DNA of 64,000 nt from Warburgia ugandensis (Eukaryota > Streptophyta > Magnoliopsida > Canellales > Canellaceae): NCBI GenBank assembly GCA_035236585.1, contig CP141132.1, positions 45,511,880-45,575,879 of the forward strand, given 5' to 3'. The notes beneath the pieces were generated by a model. That model had not been told where the DNA came from, ran no database searches, and was given only the letters and a program-made list of their open reading frames with translations. Both the position numbers and the translations under genes were made by a program. Numbering within the stretch: the stretch's first letter is position 1; each line of letters opens with the position of its first letter. Below are positions 49,901 through 60,419 of the stretch, one piece after another.

Positions 49901-52047
49901 TAAAAAAAATGAATAAATAAATCTCATAAAAGATCAAAAAAGCTAAATGGCAAAATCATCACTTGTAAAAGGATGGAGAGGTGGATGCCTAACCCTTCTA
50001 CTTTAGTATGCAATATGATTATACTACTCACTAGTGTTGGTGAGTTATTTGTCAAAAACATAGTTTTAATAGCTTCCTATATTGTATATGTGACCTCTAA
50101 ATCAAACCAATGTATAAGTAACCTGGTCACCATGTAACCTACTTTATTAATAAAGGGACCCAATTTTGAATGATCAAATATATATTTTTGACCAATCTAG
50201 TTTTGGATATGTTGTAAACTCTAGTTGATTCTAGCATCAAAAAGGCTGTGTGAACATAGACCATTGTCTATAAGAAGCTTCAAAGCCTTTTGTTTCTTGT
50301 GATCAATAGCTCAAATTTTCAAATGCTAAAATCATTCATTCTACATGCTTTTTGAACTACTATAAATCAAAAGTGAAGCAATTAGACGAATGGCTTAGAA
50401 TCAAAATGTGACCTATGTATGTACGTATAAATAGATACCCTTTCCACACATATCCATGGAACACCCCCCTCAACATATACCATTATCAAATGTAAAATCT
50501 CAACCCATTAGATTGAACTTGTGACCTACTTTCGGAAGAGATCGATGCCCCAGCCTAAGAACTGGGCTATATTGGCTTGTATGGGGCATTGATGCTATCT
50601 TTTAATTTTTTCAGATCTAAGGTGTTTGTCTAGTTTGAACCCCTATTTTTAGGCTGCCAATAGAATGACAAGTTCTGCTTTTGTTTTATTTTTTATTTTT
50701 AATGGTTGTGATTCAAAGCATAAAGAAACATAAGGCTGCAAGCATCCATAGGTTTTGATATGACGGTAATATAAAAGGATACCAAAATAATATGAAGGGC
50801 TTAGATCTTTCGAAAATAAAGCCTACAATTATAAAGAGGCTGCCTTAGCTTTTGAATTAAAATACCAGGACTCTCCTCTAATATATGATCAGACCATGTG
50901 GTATACAAAAACATATTACATCTAACTAGCCAATCGCTTCTTTTACTCATTAGAGACTCAAATAAAATGAATAACATATCATTCTTAATGCATGAGTCCT
51001 CTAAAGCAGTATACTACGTAATAAGAGTCAATTCTATATAATAAAATATTAAAAATCAAACCAATAAGACAAATGAATAGGGTAGGAATTTATAAATTTT
51101 TTGGAGCTAGCAATAACAGCCCATATAGAACAATAAAGATAAGAAGAGGAAGAAGAAGAAGAAGAATAGAGCATGGAAGATATGATCTGAAAGGGGAACT
51201 ATAGCAAAGACCTATATGATATAGCAAGCACATAATATTAGTATTGATGTTATATCATAAAAGTTCATACTAAAATATTTCAATTGTATAAAGATGGTGC
51301 TATTTGTGCCTTCTGATTGTGAGTCCTGTACAGCAATAGTAAAGAAATTTGATACTGCGACTCTTACAATTAGCAGGATACTGCGCAATAAGAGTCAATT
51401 CTATAAAATAAAATATTAAAAAGCAAACCAATAAGACAAATGAATAGGGTAGGAATTTATAAATTTTTTGGAGCTAGCAATAACAGCCCATATAGAACAA
51501 TAAAGCTAAGAAGAGGATACATACATTTGTGTGTAGACTGAAATAGAACAATAACAGCCCATGATATAGCAAGCACATACTATTAAGACCACATGTTCCA
51601 GACTGAAATATGTATGATACATACATTTGTGTGAAGACGTAGAGGAAAACAGGATGGATACTGACAATTTTACCTGGGAGAAGCTCCAAGGAGTATGAGA
51701 TTTTCAAATAGTTCGGGTCTTTTAGTGGAGGCCACACATCCAATCATACCTGACATAGAGTGCCCCATAAACATGAACCTCTTCAACTCCATCGCATCAA
51801 CGAGAGTGATCAGATCGTCCGATAAAGCATCGAAACAAGAATCCTTGGAGATTGCTGCAAGTTTTGAGTCGCCGGAGAAGTTCCAGTCAAATAGTAATAC
51901 TTGGCATTTTTGACACAAGTGCGGGAGAATTTTCTCCCATATAGACTGATCTGTCCCATACCCATGCGCCAGAACGATAGTGTTTTCACCCGATCCTATG
52001 ATCTTGGCGTTGATGGCAAGGGAGAATCCATTCTTCACCATCCCCAT
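46915..52047 (-). CDS. DLK2: DLK2-type alpha/beta hydrolase (D14/KAI2 family), two exons
   Basis: Exon 1 is 52047-51674 and exon 2 is 47353-46915. They join AG/A across a GT-AG intron to give 813 bases, 270 residues plus stop, the usual family length. The join (GASP-R-YLNSEDYEGG) falls at the intron position expected for D14/KAI2 genes. Landmarks are oxyanion region HGYGTDQS (28-35), nucleophile GHSMSG with Ser97, four-helix lid at about 126-195, Asp218 in QTRNDAVVP, and His247 in ADGHFPQLT. The catalytic triad is complete. GHSMSGMIG, SEDYEGG, MKPDVALA and the ending fit DLK2 better than D14 (strigolactone receptor) or KAI2 (karrikin receptor); this subfamily call is from memory of family motifs. 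Family members are soluble hydrolase-fold proteins of the nucleus and cytoplasm. DLK2 is known mainly as a target induced through KAI2/MAX2 signalling, with weak or no strigolactone turnover. No defect is visible, so the gene looks functional. Confidence 0.93.
48140..48458. mobile_element. MITE-like element in the DLK2 intron
   Basis: 319 bases with inverted ends: ATGAGAAATGCTATTGGTAC at left and, on the other strand at right, ATGAGAAATGCTCTCTTGAC. Both continue to TTCTAGGACTGAG, about 37 bases of imperfect match. No coding capacity. No convincing TSD, so the superfamily is open. Confidence 0.65.
48590..48920. repeat. Imperfect foldback repeat in the DLK2 intron
   Basis: TCAAGAGGAGATGAAGGAAC near 48590 has a partner on the opposite strand near 48895-48912 (TCAAGAGGAGAGGAAGGAAT). 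Sequence between the arms is AT-rich and non-coding. Probably an old MITE. Confidence 0.45.
51003..51516. repeat. Direct duplication (about 140 bases, twice) in the DLK2 intron
   Basis: 51010-51150 and 51375-51516 match almost perfectly: both run from ACT(A/G)CG(T/C)AATAAGAGTCAATT through GGAGCTAGCAATAACAGCCC to AAGAAGAGGA. The later copy ends about 160 bases from the splice donor. A shorter echo (ACATACATTTGTGTG) follows twice at 51520-51535 and 51618-51632. Confidence 0.88.
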
Positions 52048-52085
52048 GTTGCCAAGGAGGAGGCAGACCAGAAATGACGTTTCCA

Positions 52086-52118
52086 GGGAGAGGGAGAGAG
52101 AGAGAGAGAGACAAGAGG
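52086..52118 (-). promoter_or_regulatory. CT-rich 5' leader of the DLK2-like gene
   Basis: On the coding strand a (TC)n tract of about 20 bases within a longer pyrimidine run, 40-70 bases before the start codon. Such CT tracts are common in plant leaders and can affect expression. The length is likely to vary between individuals. Confidence 0.6.
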
Positions 52119-52152
52119 TTGTTGTTTGGCATTTGATGTTTGGTCATTCCAG

Positions 52153-52160
52153 TTATATAA
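52153..52160 (-). promoter_or_regulatory. Predicted TATA box of the DLK2-like gene
   Basis: TTATATAA on the minus strand, about 105 bases before the ATG. A start about 30 bases downstream (near 52122-52128) would give a leader of about 75-80 bases that includes the CT tract. Confidence 0.55.
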
Positions 52161-52550
52161 AAGAAAGCAATTTATTTAGAAGAATGTGATCTTTAAAGTT
52201 ATTAATTAATAATTACTGCTTGTGTTTTTAACATTAGAAACGCTGCCAGCTATGCTTATGAGCACAGATAGATACATCTGGTATCTAATGACCATATATA
52301 GGCACAAAACATTTAAAAAAACACAAGTGCTCTTCAATATCGTCGTAGAAGAACAAAGTAGATTCTCTATATAGATTTATTATATCACTTTTGTTTTAGC
52401 AATTGGTTTGACGCAGAATGTCAATGTGGTTATGTACTATATCATAAGAGACTAAGAGAAAACTTCTTTAAATATTTGGGGGTCTTTAAATGTAAAACAT
52501 AAAGTTTGATAACCATAACTAAGCGGGTTGTACCGAGAAAAATGCAGCCG

Positions 52551-52603
52551 GGAAGGGGGGGGGGGTGGGGTGGCGCGGCGCGTGCGGGGGAGTGGAAGGT
52601 GGG
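52551..52603 (+). repeat. G-rich tract upstream of the DLK2-like gene
   Basis: Contains G-runs of 12, 4 and 5 with GCGCGGCGCG between. On the plus strand it has the four-run spacing needed for a G-quadruplex. It is about 0.4 kb upstream of the predicted transcription start and stands out from the AT-rich surroundings. Confidence 0.75.
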
Positions 52604-52819
52604 AGGGTGAAAACACGGGTTGGAAGAGTTCTCCAATCTTCCTAGAACACTATTGGGCACACACGAACGGTTTTCCTTTTTCATGCTACTTCCTACTTTC
52701 TGTCTAATTTCTACTCAAAGAAGGATCTCTCTTTCCATGTCCTTTGGTAAACCATAACTCATGAGCGCCGCAAACCAAGACTTAGGCACAGAAAAGGCCC
52801 TTCTTCCTCTACCGAGTAG

Positions 52820-53275
52820 AAGACTTTATCCAAATAAAGCTGGTTGCACGAGCCTTTACTAGTGTCAGTTTCTTTCTTTCTTTTTTTATTTTTTAGAATT
52901 TACTAGTGTCAGTTAAAAAACAAAGGTATTTTGGTGGTAATACGGGCAGTAGGAGATAAATTAATTGTGTCTCTCTTTTCATTTATTTGGGTTGGGATGG
53001 CGAGGAGCCAAAGGTGGGTTTTTTTTGGATAACCCTGATAACCCAGAACCCATGAGAGCCTCAAAACCCATGACCTATGCCTTCCAGCGCTACCATGTGG
53101 AAACCTTTATCTAAATAAAGCTCGCTGCCTGTGCCTTTACTAATGTCATTTTCTTTCCTCTTTTTTTGGGAGAATTTACTAGTTTCATTTGTTTCGGTAG
53201 AATTTACTAGGGTCATTTAAAAGCGAAAGGTCTTTGGGGGTACACGGTCAGTCGGGACAAATTATTTATGTCATA
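52820..53275. repeat. Diverged tandem duplication upstream of the DLK2-like gene
   Basis: 52828-52975 and 53103-53275 share CTTTATC(C/T)AAATAAAGCT, GCCTTTACTA(G/A)TGTCA and a block ending GGGCAGTAGGAGATAAATTA versus GGTCAGTCGGGACAAATTA. The period is about 275 bases. Non-coding. Confidence 0.7.
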
Positions 53276-53390
53276 AAGGTTTCGACGAGAAATATTATAG
53301 CGGCCGGACGAAAGAGTGAAAGGACATCGTGGAGTCTCTCCACGCTTTGACCGTCGACGCCGCCGGGAACTCTTGGAGCATTGCGTACCG
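53266..53390 (-). pseudogene. Possible LINE endonuclease N-terminal scrap
   Basis: About 40 residues reading NAPRVPGGVDGQSVERLHDV then LLSLFRPAAIIFLVET-like sequence. This resembles the opening of the endonuclease/exonuclease/phosphatase fold in plant LINEs (N-x-R-G-x-G ... RL ... P-x-I-I-x-L-x-E-T). The rest of the domain was not found. Short and partly degenerate, so the call is tentative. Confidence 0.35.
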
Positions 53391-53501
53391 TGGTGAAAGT
53401 GAAAATAAAGACTGAAACCCTAACGTAGAGACTTGTGGTATCCATGTACCACGTCATCAATGTACCACATCGACTTTTTATCATTGTGGCACCGTTGATA
53501 T

Positions 53502-53818
53502 TTACCTCCAAATAATTTTTTCACATTTTTGCAACCGCAATGATCGGAAAAGGGGGAGTTGAGATTTCAGACTTGGACGAGGACAGCAACTTGTCGAATC
53601 AAGTTGGGTTGGAGAAAAGTCCAAGACCTGCCTTTTCTCATCATAAATGCTGGTCCCACCACGCTCTGTCAGCCACAAAACAGTGATGCTTGCGACAACC
53701 AACTTAATAAATAATTGTGACCCAACATCGTAAGCAATGACCTCCGGTTTTCGTTTCTCTGTTTTCCAATTGTTGCCATTCACAAATGAGATTGCTTCAA
53801 ACAGGATGACCTGCACAA
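53502..53818 (-). pseudogene. Exon-like open frame of unknown product
   Basis: On the minus strand TTTTTCCTTTGTGCAG, a good acceptor-like sequence, precedes an open frame of about 100 codons beginning VILFEAISFVNGNNWKTEKR. It includes a hydrophobic stretch (FIKLVVASITVLWL) and ends in a stop at 53502. I do not recognise the protein. It could be an exon left from a captured or degraded gene, or part of a neighbouring transposon. No partner exon was identified. Confidence 0.3.
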
Positions 53819-53839
53819 AGGAAAAATGCGCAAACATAT

Positions 53840-54596
53840 AGTACCCCTTGCTTATAAATATCGTCTCACATCCCTACACGATGGATCGTAGAATATCTCA
53901 AAGAAGGGTCAAAAATTACTTTTCTGAAGTTTAGAGAGATCTATTAAGCAAACAGGATATAAAGGTAAGAAAGAGATGTCAATTGTGGTAAGCCTTTCTA
54001 CGAAAAGAAAGACAAGAAAGGGATGAACTTAACCTGCCCAACAACCAAGTCCAACTAATAAAGACCACAACTCTCGCCTCAGCCAAACCACAAGAAGACA
54101 CAGGCAAAAACACCGTTGAAACAGCGGCCACTTCCTGACCAAGCTAGAGAATCTCCTTACACTAGAGACCTAGCAATCAAAGTCCCAGCCCAAGGGGTAT
54201 TGTCAGTCCGCGGCCACAAACCATGATGACCAGATTAAGCATATAACTCAATCGTCTCAACTAAACTCCAATTAACATTGCATTGGTAGTTAGATAATCG
54301 AATGATCATGTGTGGTGGCAAGAGACAACTCATCGTTTGCCTCTTTCCCATGGCAGAATCTTTTGAATCTTCCCAATTATAAGAATAATTCACAAGGGAT
54401 AAGAGTGAGTATAATTTCATTCTTAGTTGTACTAAGTGTAGAAATGGTGAATTTAAGCTGAATATGAAAATCATTAAGAAATGCTATTCCAAAATTTTAT
54501 CATATACCATATCTGTAATTTTTTTGTGTATATCCAAGAGAATAATCAGAGTTATAATAACGTATAAGAGAAAAGAATAAAGAACTTATCCCTATG
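53840..54596. other. Intergenic sequence, no gene seen
   Basis: AT-rich, with a less AT-rich patch at 54030-54230. Minus-strand frames (for example 54235-54474) show no domain. Confidence 0.4.
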
Positions 54597-54601
54597 TAGA
54601 T

Positions 54602-57234
54602 TGGTATAGCTTTAAAGTTACTTGCAAGCACATGAATCAAAGTAGTATTACACATGAGAGAGGTTAAACCCACGAAAAATCTCACAAATTTGTATGTTAG
54701 ATGGATCATATTTAAAGTACTTAACTTTAGGTAAAGAGGGAAATTGATTTGGATTTGAATTTAAACTAAGAAAGCAAATGCATAAAATTAAAAATAACAA
54801 TTAAAGGAAATTTGCTAAAATTAAAATTAAGCAATGGAATTAGAAACTTACATAACTAACATGCACTTAACAAAAGAAACAAATGTAAAACTAGAATAAA
54901 TTAAAGTAAGTAACTTAACTGAAGAAAACTACTAAAAAGGAAACTTCCTAATTTAATACTTTCCTAAACAAGAAACTTTCTAAAAATGAAACATTCTAAA
55001 ACTCAAAAAGAAACTTTTTAAACCTAAACTAAGATTCAAGCAACTAAATAGCAACTTCTAAACTAGAATTAAACAACTAAATTTAACAAAAATCAAAGGG
55101 GAATGTAACCTAGTACCATTGCATGATGTATGGATTATGTGCATGCTTCATAGGTTGAAAGATTACCATATTTGATGCTTTAAATATAAACTAATATTAA
55201 ATATAACCAATGGACTCAATAAAAAACATAGCAAGCTAAATGGATTTCTAAGGATTCAAGCAATTAAGGTGTTTAAGTAGCTGGAAATAAAGGAGAAAAA
55301 TTTCAGATTTCAAGTACTGAAGAACATCAACTTAATTCAAGCATATAAAGTAATAAAACAATAACTTTTATGCAAGATAACAATCTAGATATAAATTACT
55401 TCGATGGAAAAAACATTCCATAACAATAATCTTCAAAGAATTTCATTAAATCAATGTCAAAATACACCCAAAATAGTACGCATATTACATATAATCTAAC
55501 CTGAAAATTGCATACAATTCTAAGGCATAAAACTTGATCTAAACTACAAATTCAACTCAGTATAAAGCTTCCAATCTAAAGTATGATGACATGCAAAGAA
55601 AATTTTGAAAGGAATTTAAGAGAAAAGATGGCTGGGATGATTAACTAATTATGGAAAAAATGCCTAAAACTAAGTGGAATTGAAGGAGAAAAACATGAAA
55701 TTCCTAAGGTGGAAGGCAAGGATTCAAGCTATTTCTTCTCTTGGGTGTCACTACCAGAGAATAACTAACTTGAATCTTGAGTGAATAAGCAAGAAATACA
55801 ATGAAAGTGAAGCAAAGAAAAGTGGGAAAGCTAAATGAAAAGATGAGTGAAGAACTAGAAAGCAAACGATGGAAAACTAAGGCAATGAAACTCAAACAAT
55901 AAAAGAAAACTACTAACTTGAATTGGAGAGAAATTAACCAAAGAAATAACTAGAAATTAAAAAGGAAGAATTGCATCAAAGAAAACCAAAGTCAAAGCTC
56001 CAAAGAACACCAAAGAAGACTGCTATTTTCAAGGTTATCTCACCAAACCTCTACTTAGGTAAAAAATGTGGAAGGCCTTTGAATTTATAAATGAATTGTT
56101 TTCACTTTGTTGAAAGTTCATTCTATGAGAGGGAGGTGGATTTAGATCTAGGAAGTCAATTAACAAGGTTAGGTGGAGAGATGATGTAAGCAAAGATGAT
56201 ATAAGAGAGTGACATGGCTAGTTTCCATGTTTAGAAAGGAGGGAGGCTCCTTTTTCTTTGGAAGGTAAGTGGTGCTCCCTTCCTTCTAATTGGATGATGA
56301 GTGATTGATGGAAAAGAGGGCAAAAAAAGAAGAAAAATAGTAAGGAAATATGGAGGAAAATCTAAGATTTTATGTTCTTTGAATGGACTTAGCACCAAGG
56401 TTTTCCTATTCAGAAACCACCAAAATTGACAACTAAGCAAAGGGGGAGGCATCACCTTCTAGGAAGGTGACTCCCTCCTTATGAAAAAGAATGAAAACCC
56501 TGGGCTATGGTGAGGAATGTTTATAAAATGGATTAGGAAAGTGGGGTTTTCTTTGTTGATGGGTCCCCTCAGTGCATGATCATCTTATCTTTTACAATTC
56601 TCTCTCAAAATCCCTTAAAAATTACACTTTTAACATAGGATAGTTGCTTGTTTTGATGTTCCAATTGTGTCACTCCATGTGGCATTCATCCATGGCTTGA
56701 TGGTTCATTCCTTGGTGACTTAAGTGTCTTCACTGCTAAGATTCAAGGATTGAGTAACTTGGCTTCTTTAGGTTTCCTAGTTGGACTAAGAAACCTCATG
56801 TTTGACTCGAATTCTTATGCAAAGCGGTAGAAATGCATGACTTTTGGCATGGATCATTTTAATCACCTTTGCTTTCTTCCAATTTCTTTTACGAGCTCTA
56901 CCTCCACAACCTTAGCAAGAGTTTGCTACCCCTTGCACCCCCGCTAATCTAACTACTAGCTGGATCCTTGAAGAACTCTTCGAAGTGCAATATAGGATAT
57001 TGGATCATCTCACTGTCTACAAACAAAGTAAAAACCCTAATTAAATCCTAGAAAATTGTGATGATTCACATACTTTGGACTAACTTCTATACCTACAAAG
57101 TATCAAACTTTTGAATTATTAGATTAGAAATGCATGTGTTACAAATTTCCAAAAAAACCTAGAAATAATATTGTGTTTTATAAAACATGGGCTACTAATT
57201 AAGTACTTTTCTATATAAAATTGAACACTTATGA
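54602..57234 (-). mobile_element. Solo LTR I (H family, minus orientation)
   Basis: On the minus strand it begins TCATAAGTGTT (first dinucleotide mutated from TG) and ends GCTATACCA. Perfect TSDs, TAGAT on the plus strand, flank it at 54597-54601 and 57235-57239. It is homologous to the rejoined LTR H over its length. It has no primer site, polypurine tract or genes. The site where element B entered H is uninterrupted here (56707-56711). Confidence 0.85.
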
Positions 57235-57239
57235 TAGAT

Positions 57240-60200
57240 CAAGGTGCATAGTCACTGTCATTAAGACAAACAACATCTATTATCTACGTGTACTTTTATT
57301 TTCTCATGCTTAATACACTTGATTTGATCTTCACTATTGATTGTATAGATCAAATAGTGGCTCACCAACATAGTCATCTCAATGTGCTAGAAAATGACTA
57401 GAAACCACCAAAGTAGAGAAGGAAATATTGTAAGTCAATAAAGAGAAAGAAAGAAATTTTAGGGCCAAATTGTTTGAATGAGATACTATATTGGAAGAGA
57501 AAACTCTCATTTATAGAGTTTCTCTTCCCTTCAGCTAATCTCTAATGGGTACGGAATAGCTCTAAAATAACTCAAGATGGTCAAATAATAACAGATGAAC
57601 GGGCCACAAAACAGCTCTGTAATAAGTCAAGACGATAAAATAATAATAGTTGAACAATAAAATAATTATAATTATAACTAATAACTAATAAATAACAAAA
57701 CGGTAAAAACATATTAAGGACCCATGTACCCAATAAAGGACTTAAGGCCTTACAGGCCATGGATTAGCCTGGTCCAAACCACATGTGGCCACAGTGGAAT
57801 CCCACTACTATCCTATCTACTACAAAAGTTTACAAATCACATTACATATCTCAAGTTAAAACAGTCTTCATATATTCCAACGTCGGACTATACTTCAAAG
57901 CCTTTTCAAATATTGGAATATTATATGGACAAAAGTCAACATTGAGTTTGAATATGAACACTGAAGTGGGATACAACATATGAGAGGCTTTACTTAAAGG
58001 TCGTCAACTAGCTTGGTCAAGAGTATTTCCATTTCCTTGATGATGACAATAGCTCTAAATACTACTTCAGTCAACTTTATCCTCAAACTTTGATTGAAGA
58101 TACCATTATGGTGCTCACCAATCAAATTTTCTAGCCTGTTGATAACATAACAAGGTCTCGTCCTGAATTATTGAACGACTGGTAAGCAGTGTCCATCATT
58201 AGTTTTAACTTCTGTGGACACCATAATTTGGTCCTATTCAAGTATCTTCCTTCGAGTACAATTGCTTTCTCAAATTTTCTCTAGGACTATAGGCCTTGCT
58301 TTTTGTCACTCTTAAGAGATGATGAAGTTAAACACCTTGAAATCTATATGTTCTATACTTAAACACACGCGTGCGCACATATTGTTGGTCCACCTCCTAT
58401 CATCTTAAACTTTTAGGTCAAATGGTAATCCAACATGGTATGACAACCTTACTAACCAAATGGTCATGAGTTAGAATCCTAAGATCACCTATTATTAGAT
58501 CCAAAGGGCCCTCCATGTGAGAGGAGAAGATCATCAGTAGCTCTAGCTCGTAACACATGCAAAATAGAAATCAAACAAAACAAACACTATAAATTTTCAA
58601 TAAAAATACATAACCCATCAAGTGAATAAGGTTTAAAGATACATAAATCTTCTATTGACAAACAAAGTTTCAAGACAAATTTCTTTACCAAAAATCACTA
58701 TCTACTTATAAACAATGAAGAAAAGAGAAAGAAAAAGAGATAGTAACTCACAAGTATAGGAGAAAATTTCCAAGGTATAGCCGTCAAAAAGAACAGCAAG
58801 CCATAAAGCTTTGTCATGCAAATATCTAAGCTTGAAATTACAAGAGAAAATGTTCCCTGGGGCTTAAAACTAGAACTTGTGTTTTACCCCTTTTTTTTCA
58901 TTTTTGGAAGTTATATAGGGAGAGAAACACAATAGAAAATGCATCTAATTACCTTTTCTCTTCCTTATCATTCTCTTTTATATGAATGCCTATCAAGACT
59001 TAATATTGGCTGTAAAATTAGGTAATGGGGAAACAAAATGCTTAACTTTAATTATGAAAATAATTACCTACTACTTTAGGCAATATAAGAAATACAAAGT
59101 CCATTAATAGACACAATGATTATCTTGAATATTACCCTAAAAGATCATGAGATCTTAATCATTCATCATCATCAAGATCTTGTCTCGATTAGGGGCAGGA
59201 TGTCTCAATCATTCAAATCACCTAATTATTTGATCAAGTTAATGATGAGATTGGACTTCAATAATGGCACAAGCATATGAGCCAGATTAACTATCTTATT
59301 ATTTGGTTGAAAACTAAGATTAACATCTCCCCATTGGTCAACTAAACGTGGGATTATGATATGAATAACTAGGCAAAATAAAATATAATAAGATAGATTA
59401 ATGATAGTTCACCACTCTATGAATATAGAACAATCACTATGACAAGGATATAGAACTATTGTGTGTAAATAGCTCACCACTCCTTGGATGTAGAATTACC
59501 ACCAAAGAGATACAAAACTACGGGTTGAAACTAGCTCACCACTTTAAGGACATAGATCACTTACCAACATAAAGATACAGAACTAGGTGCCTCACAACCC
59601 TTGGATTCTTCCAAGAGATACAAAAGACACAAGAAACTTGAGATGCACTCACATGTCCACAATAAAATAAAGGTCCAATTCAAATTGTACTTGATTGATT
59701 CATGCTAAAAAGGGGTATAAATAGATAGGAACAACCCTCTCAAATAAGCAATGTAAGGGACCACTAAGCAACTATCTAAATTTAAGAGTTTCCTAGACTA
59801 AAGAACAACTTCTAAATCTTAGGTACTTTCCCAAGAAGAGTAACCTAAAAACGTGGGTGTTTCCAGAAAACACTTTTTAAGAATTGGGTAGTTTCCCATG
59901 CACATTCAATCAATTTCTATACATACATTCTACATACATACATACATGTTAAGAATAAGAAAATTCCTAAACTCCATAACTTCCTCATACAAGAAGATTT
60001 CTTAATCTTGGTTGATTTGCAATCTTTGACTAGTCAACACACCTTGAACAAGGAAGGCATTCTTGGAAATGTTTTAACCATGAAATTAGTGAAGTGAAGA
60101 AATATTTTTTGATAATGGGAAATGGGAAGTGTAGGGCAGACAATGGGATGTGTACCATTTATTGGTCTAGAATGTCCATCTGTGATGATTCAAGATACCC

Positions 60201-60419
60201 ATCATCTTCTAGTATAGGATGTTCATTTAATGAGAATTCTAGGTATCCTTCAATTTTGTTCCATGACATCTTTTCTAGTTGATCTACGACATTCATTCTT
60301 TCAATACTCAAGACATCCACTCCTCCATAATCTAAGACATTCAAAACTCATTGGTTCAAGACAGTTTGGTGATGATCTTGATTGTTCTTGCTCTCTCTTG
60401 ATCCCCCATTGATCTTAAA
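57240..60419. other. Repeat-derived intergenic DNA, no gene seen
   Basis: Probably includes the 3' untranslated region and LTR of the minus-strand gypsy relic at 60420-62100, but LTR ends were not found. At 58400-58445 the phrase CTTTTAGGTCAAATGGTAAT followed by CCAACATGGTAT resembles the leader and primer site of plant retroelements. Frames at 57724-57983 and 60094-60412 show no domain; the stretch at 60159-60344 (minus) may belong to the degraded tail of the relic. Confidence 0.35.
59406..59620. repeat. Tandem repeat of about 62 bases, 3-4 diverged units
   Basis: Units start AG(T/C)TCACCACT at 59406, 59471 and 59533, with a weaker fourth (CCTCACAACCCTTGGAT) near 59590. Each contains a GGA(T/C)(A/G)TAGA block and an ATAGAACTA-like or ACAGAACTA-like block. 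Confidence 0.7.

Larger units (their letters stand above)
47354..51673 (-). other. Single intron of the DLK2-like gene (4.3 kb)
   Basis: The donor reads CCCAG/GTAAAA (exon ends 51674) and the acceptor TTTTGCCTGCAG/ATAC (exon starts 47353). Family introns are often only a few hundred bases or less, so this one has grown. It contains a MITE-like element (48140-48458), a second imperfect foldback (about 48590-48920) and a direct duplication of about 140 bases. No gene was seen inside on either strand. Confidence 0.92.

Noticed and set aside
58360..58600. A copia-type LTR end and primer site
   Set aside because: The phrase before CATGGTAT resembles such leaders, but the primer site itself is not intact and no LTR pair or coding domain was found.
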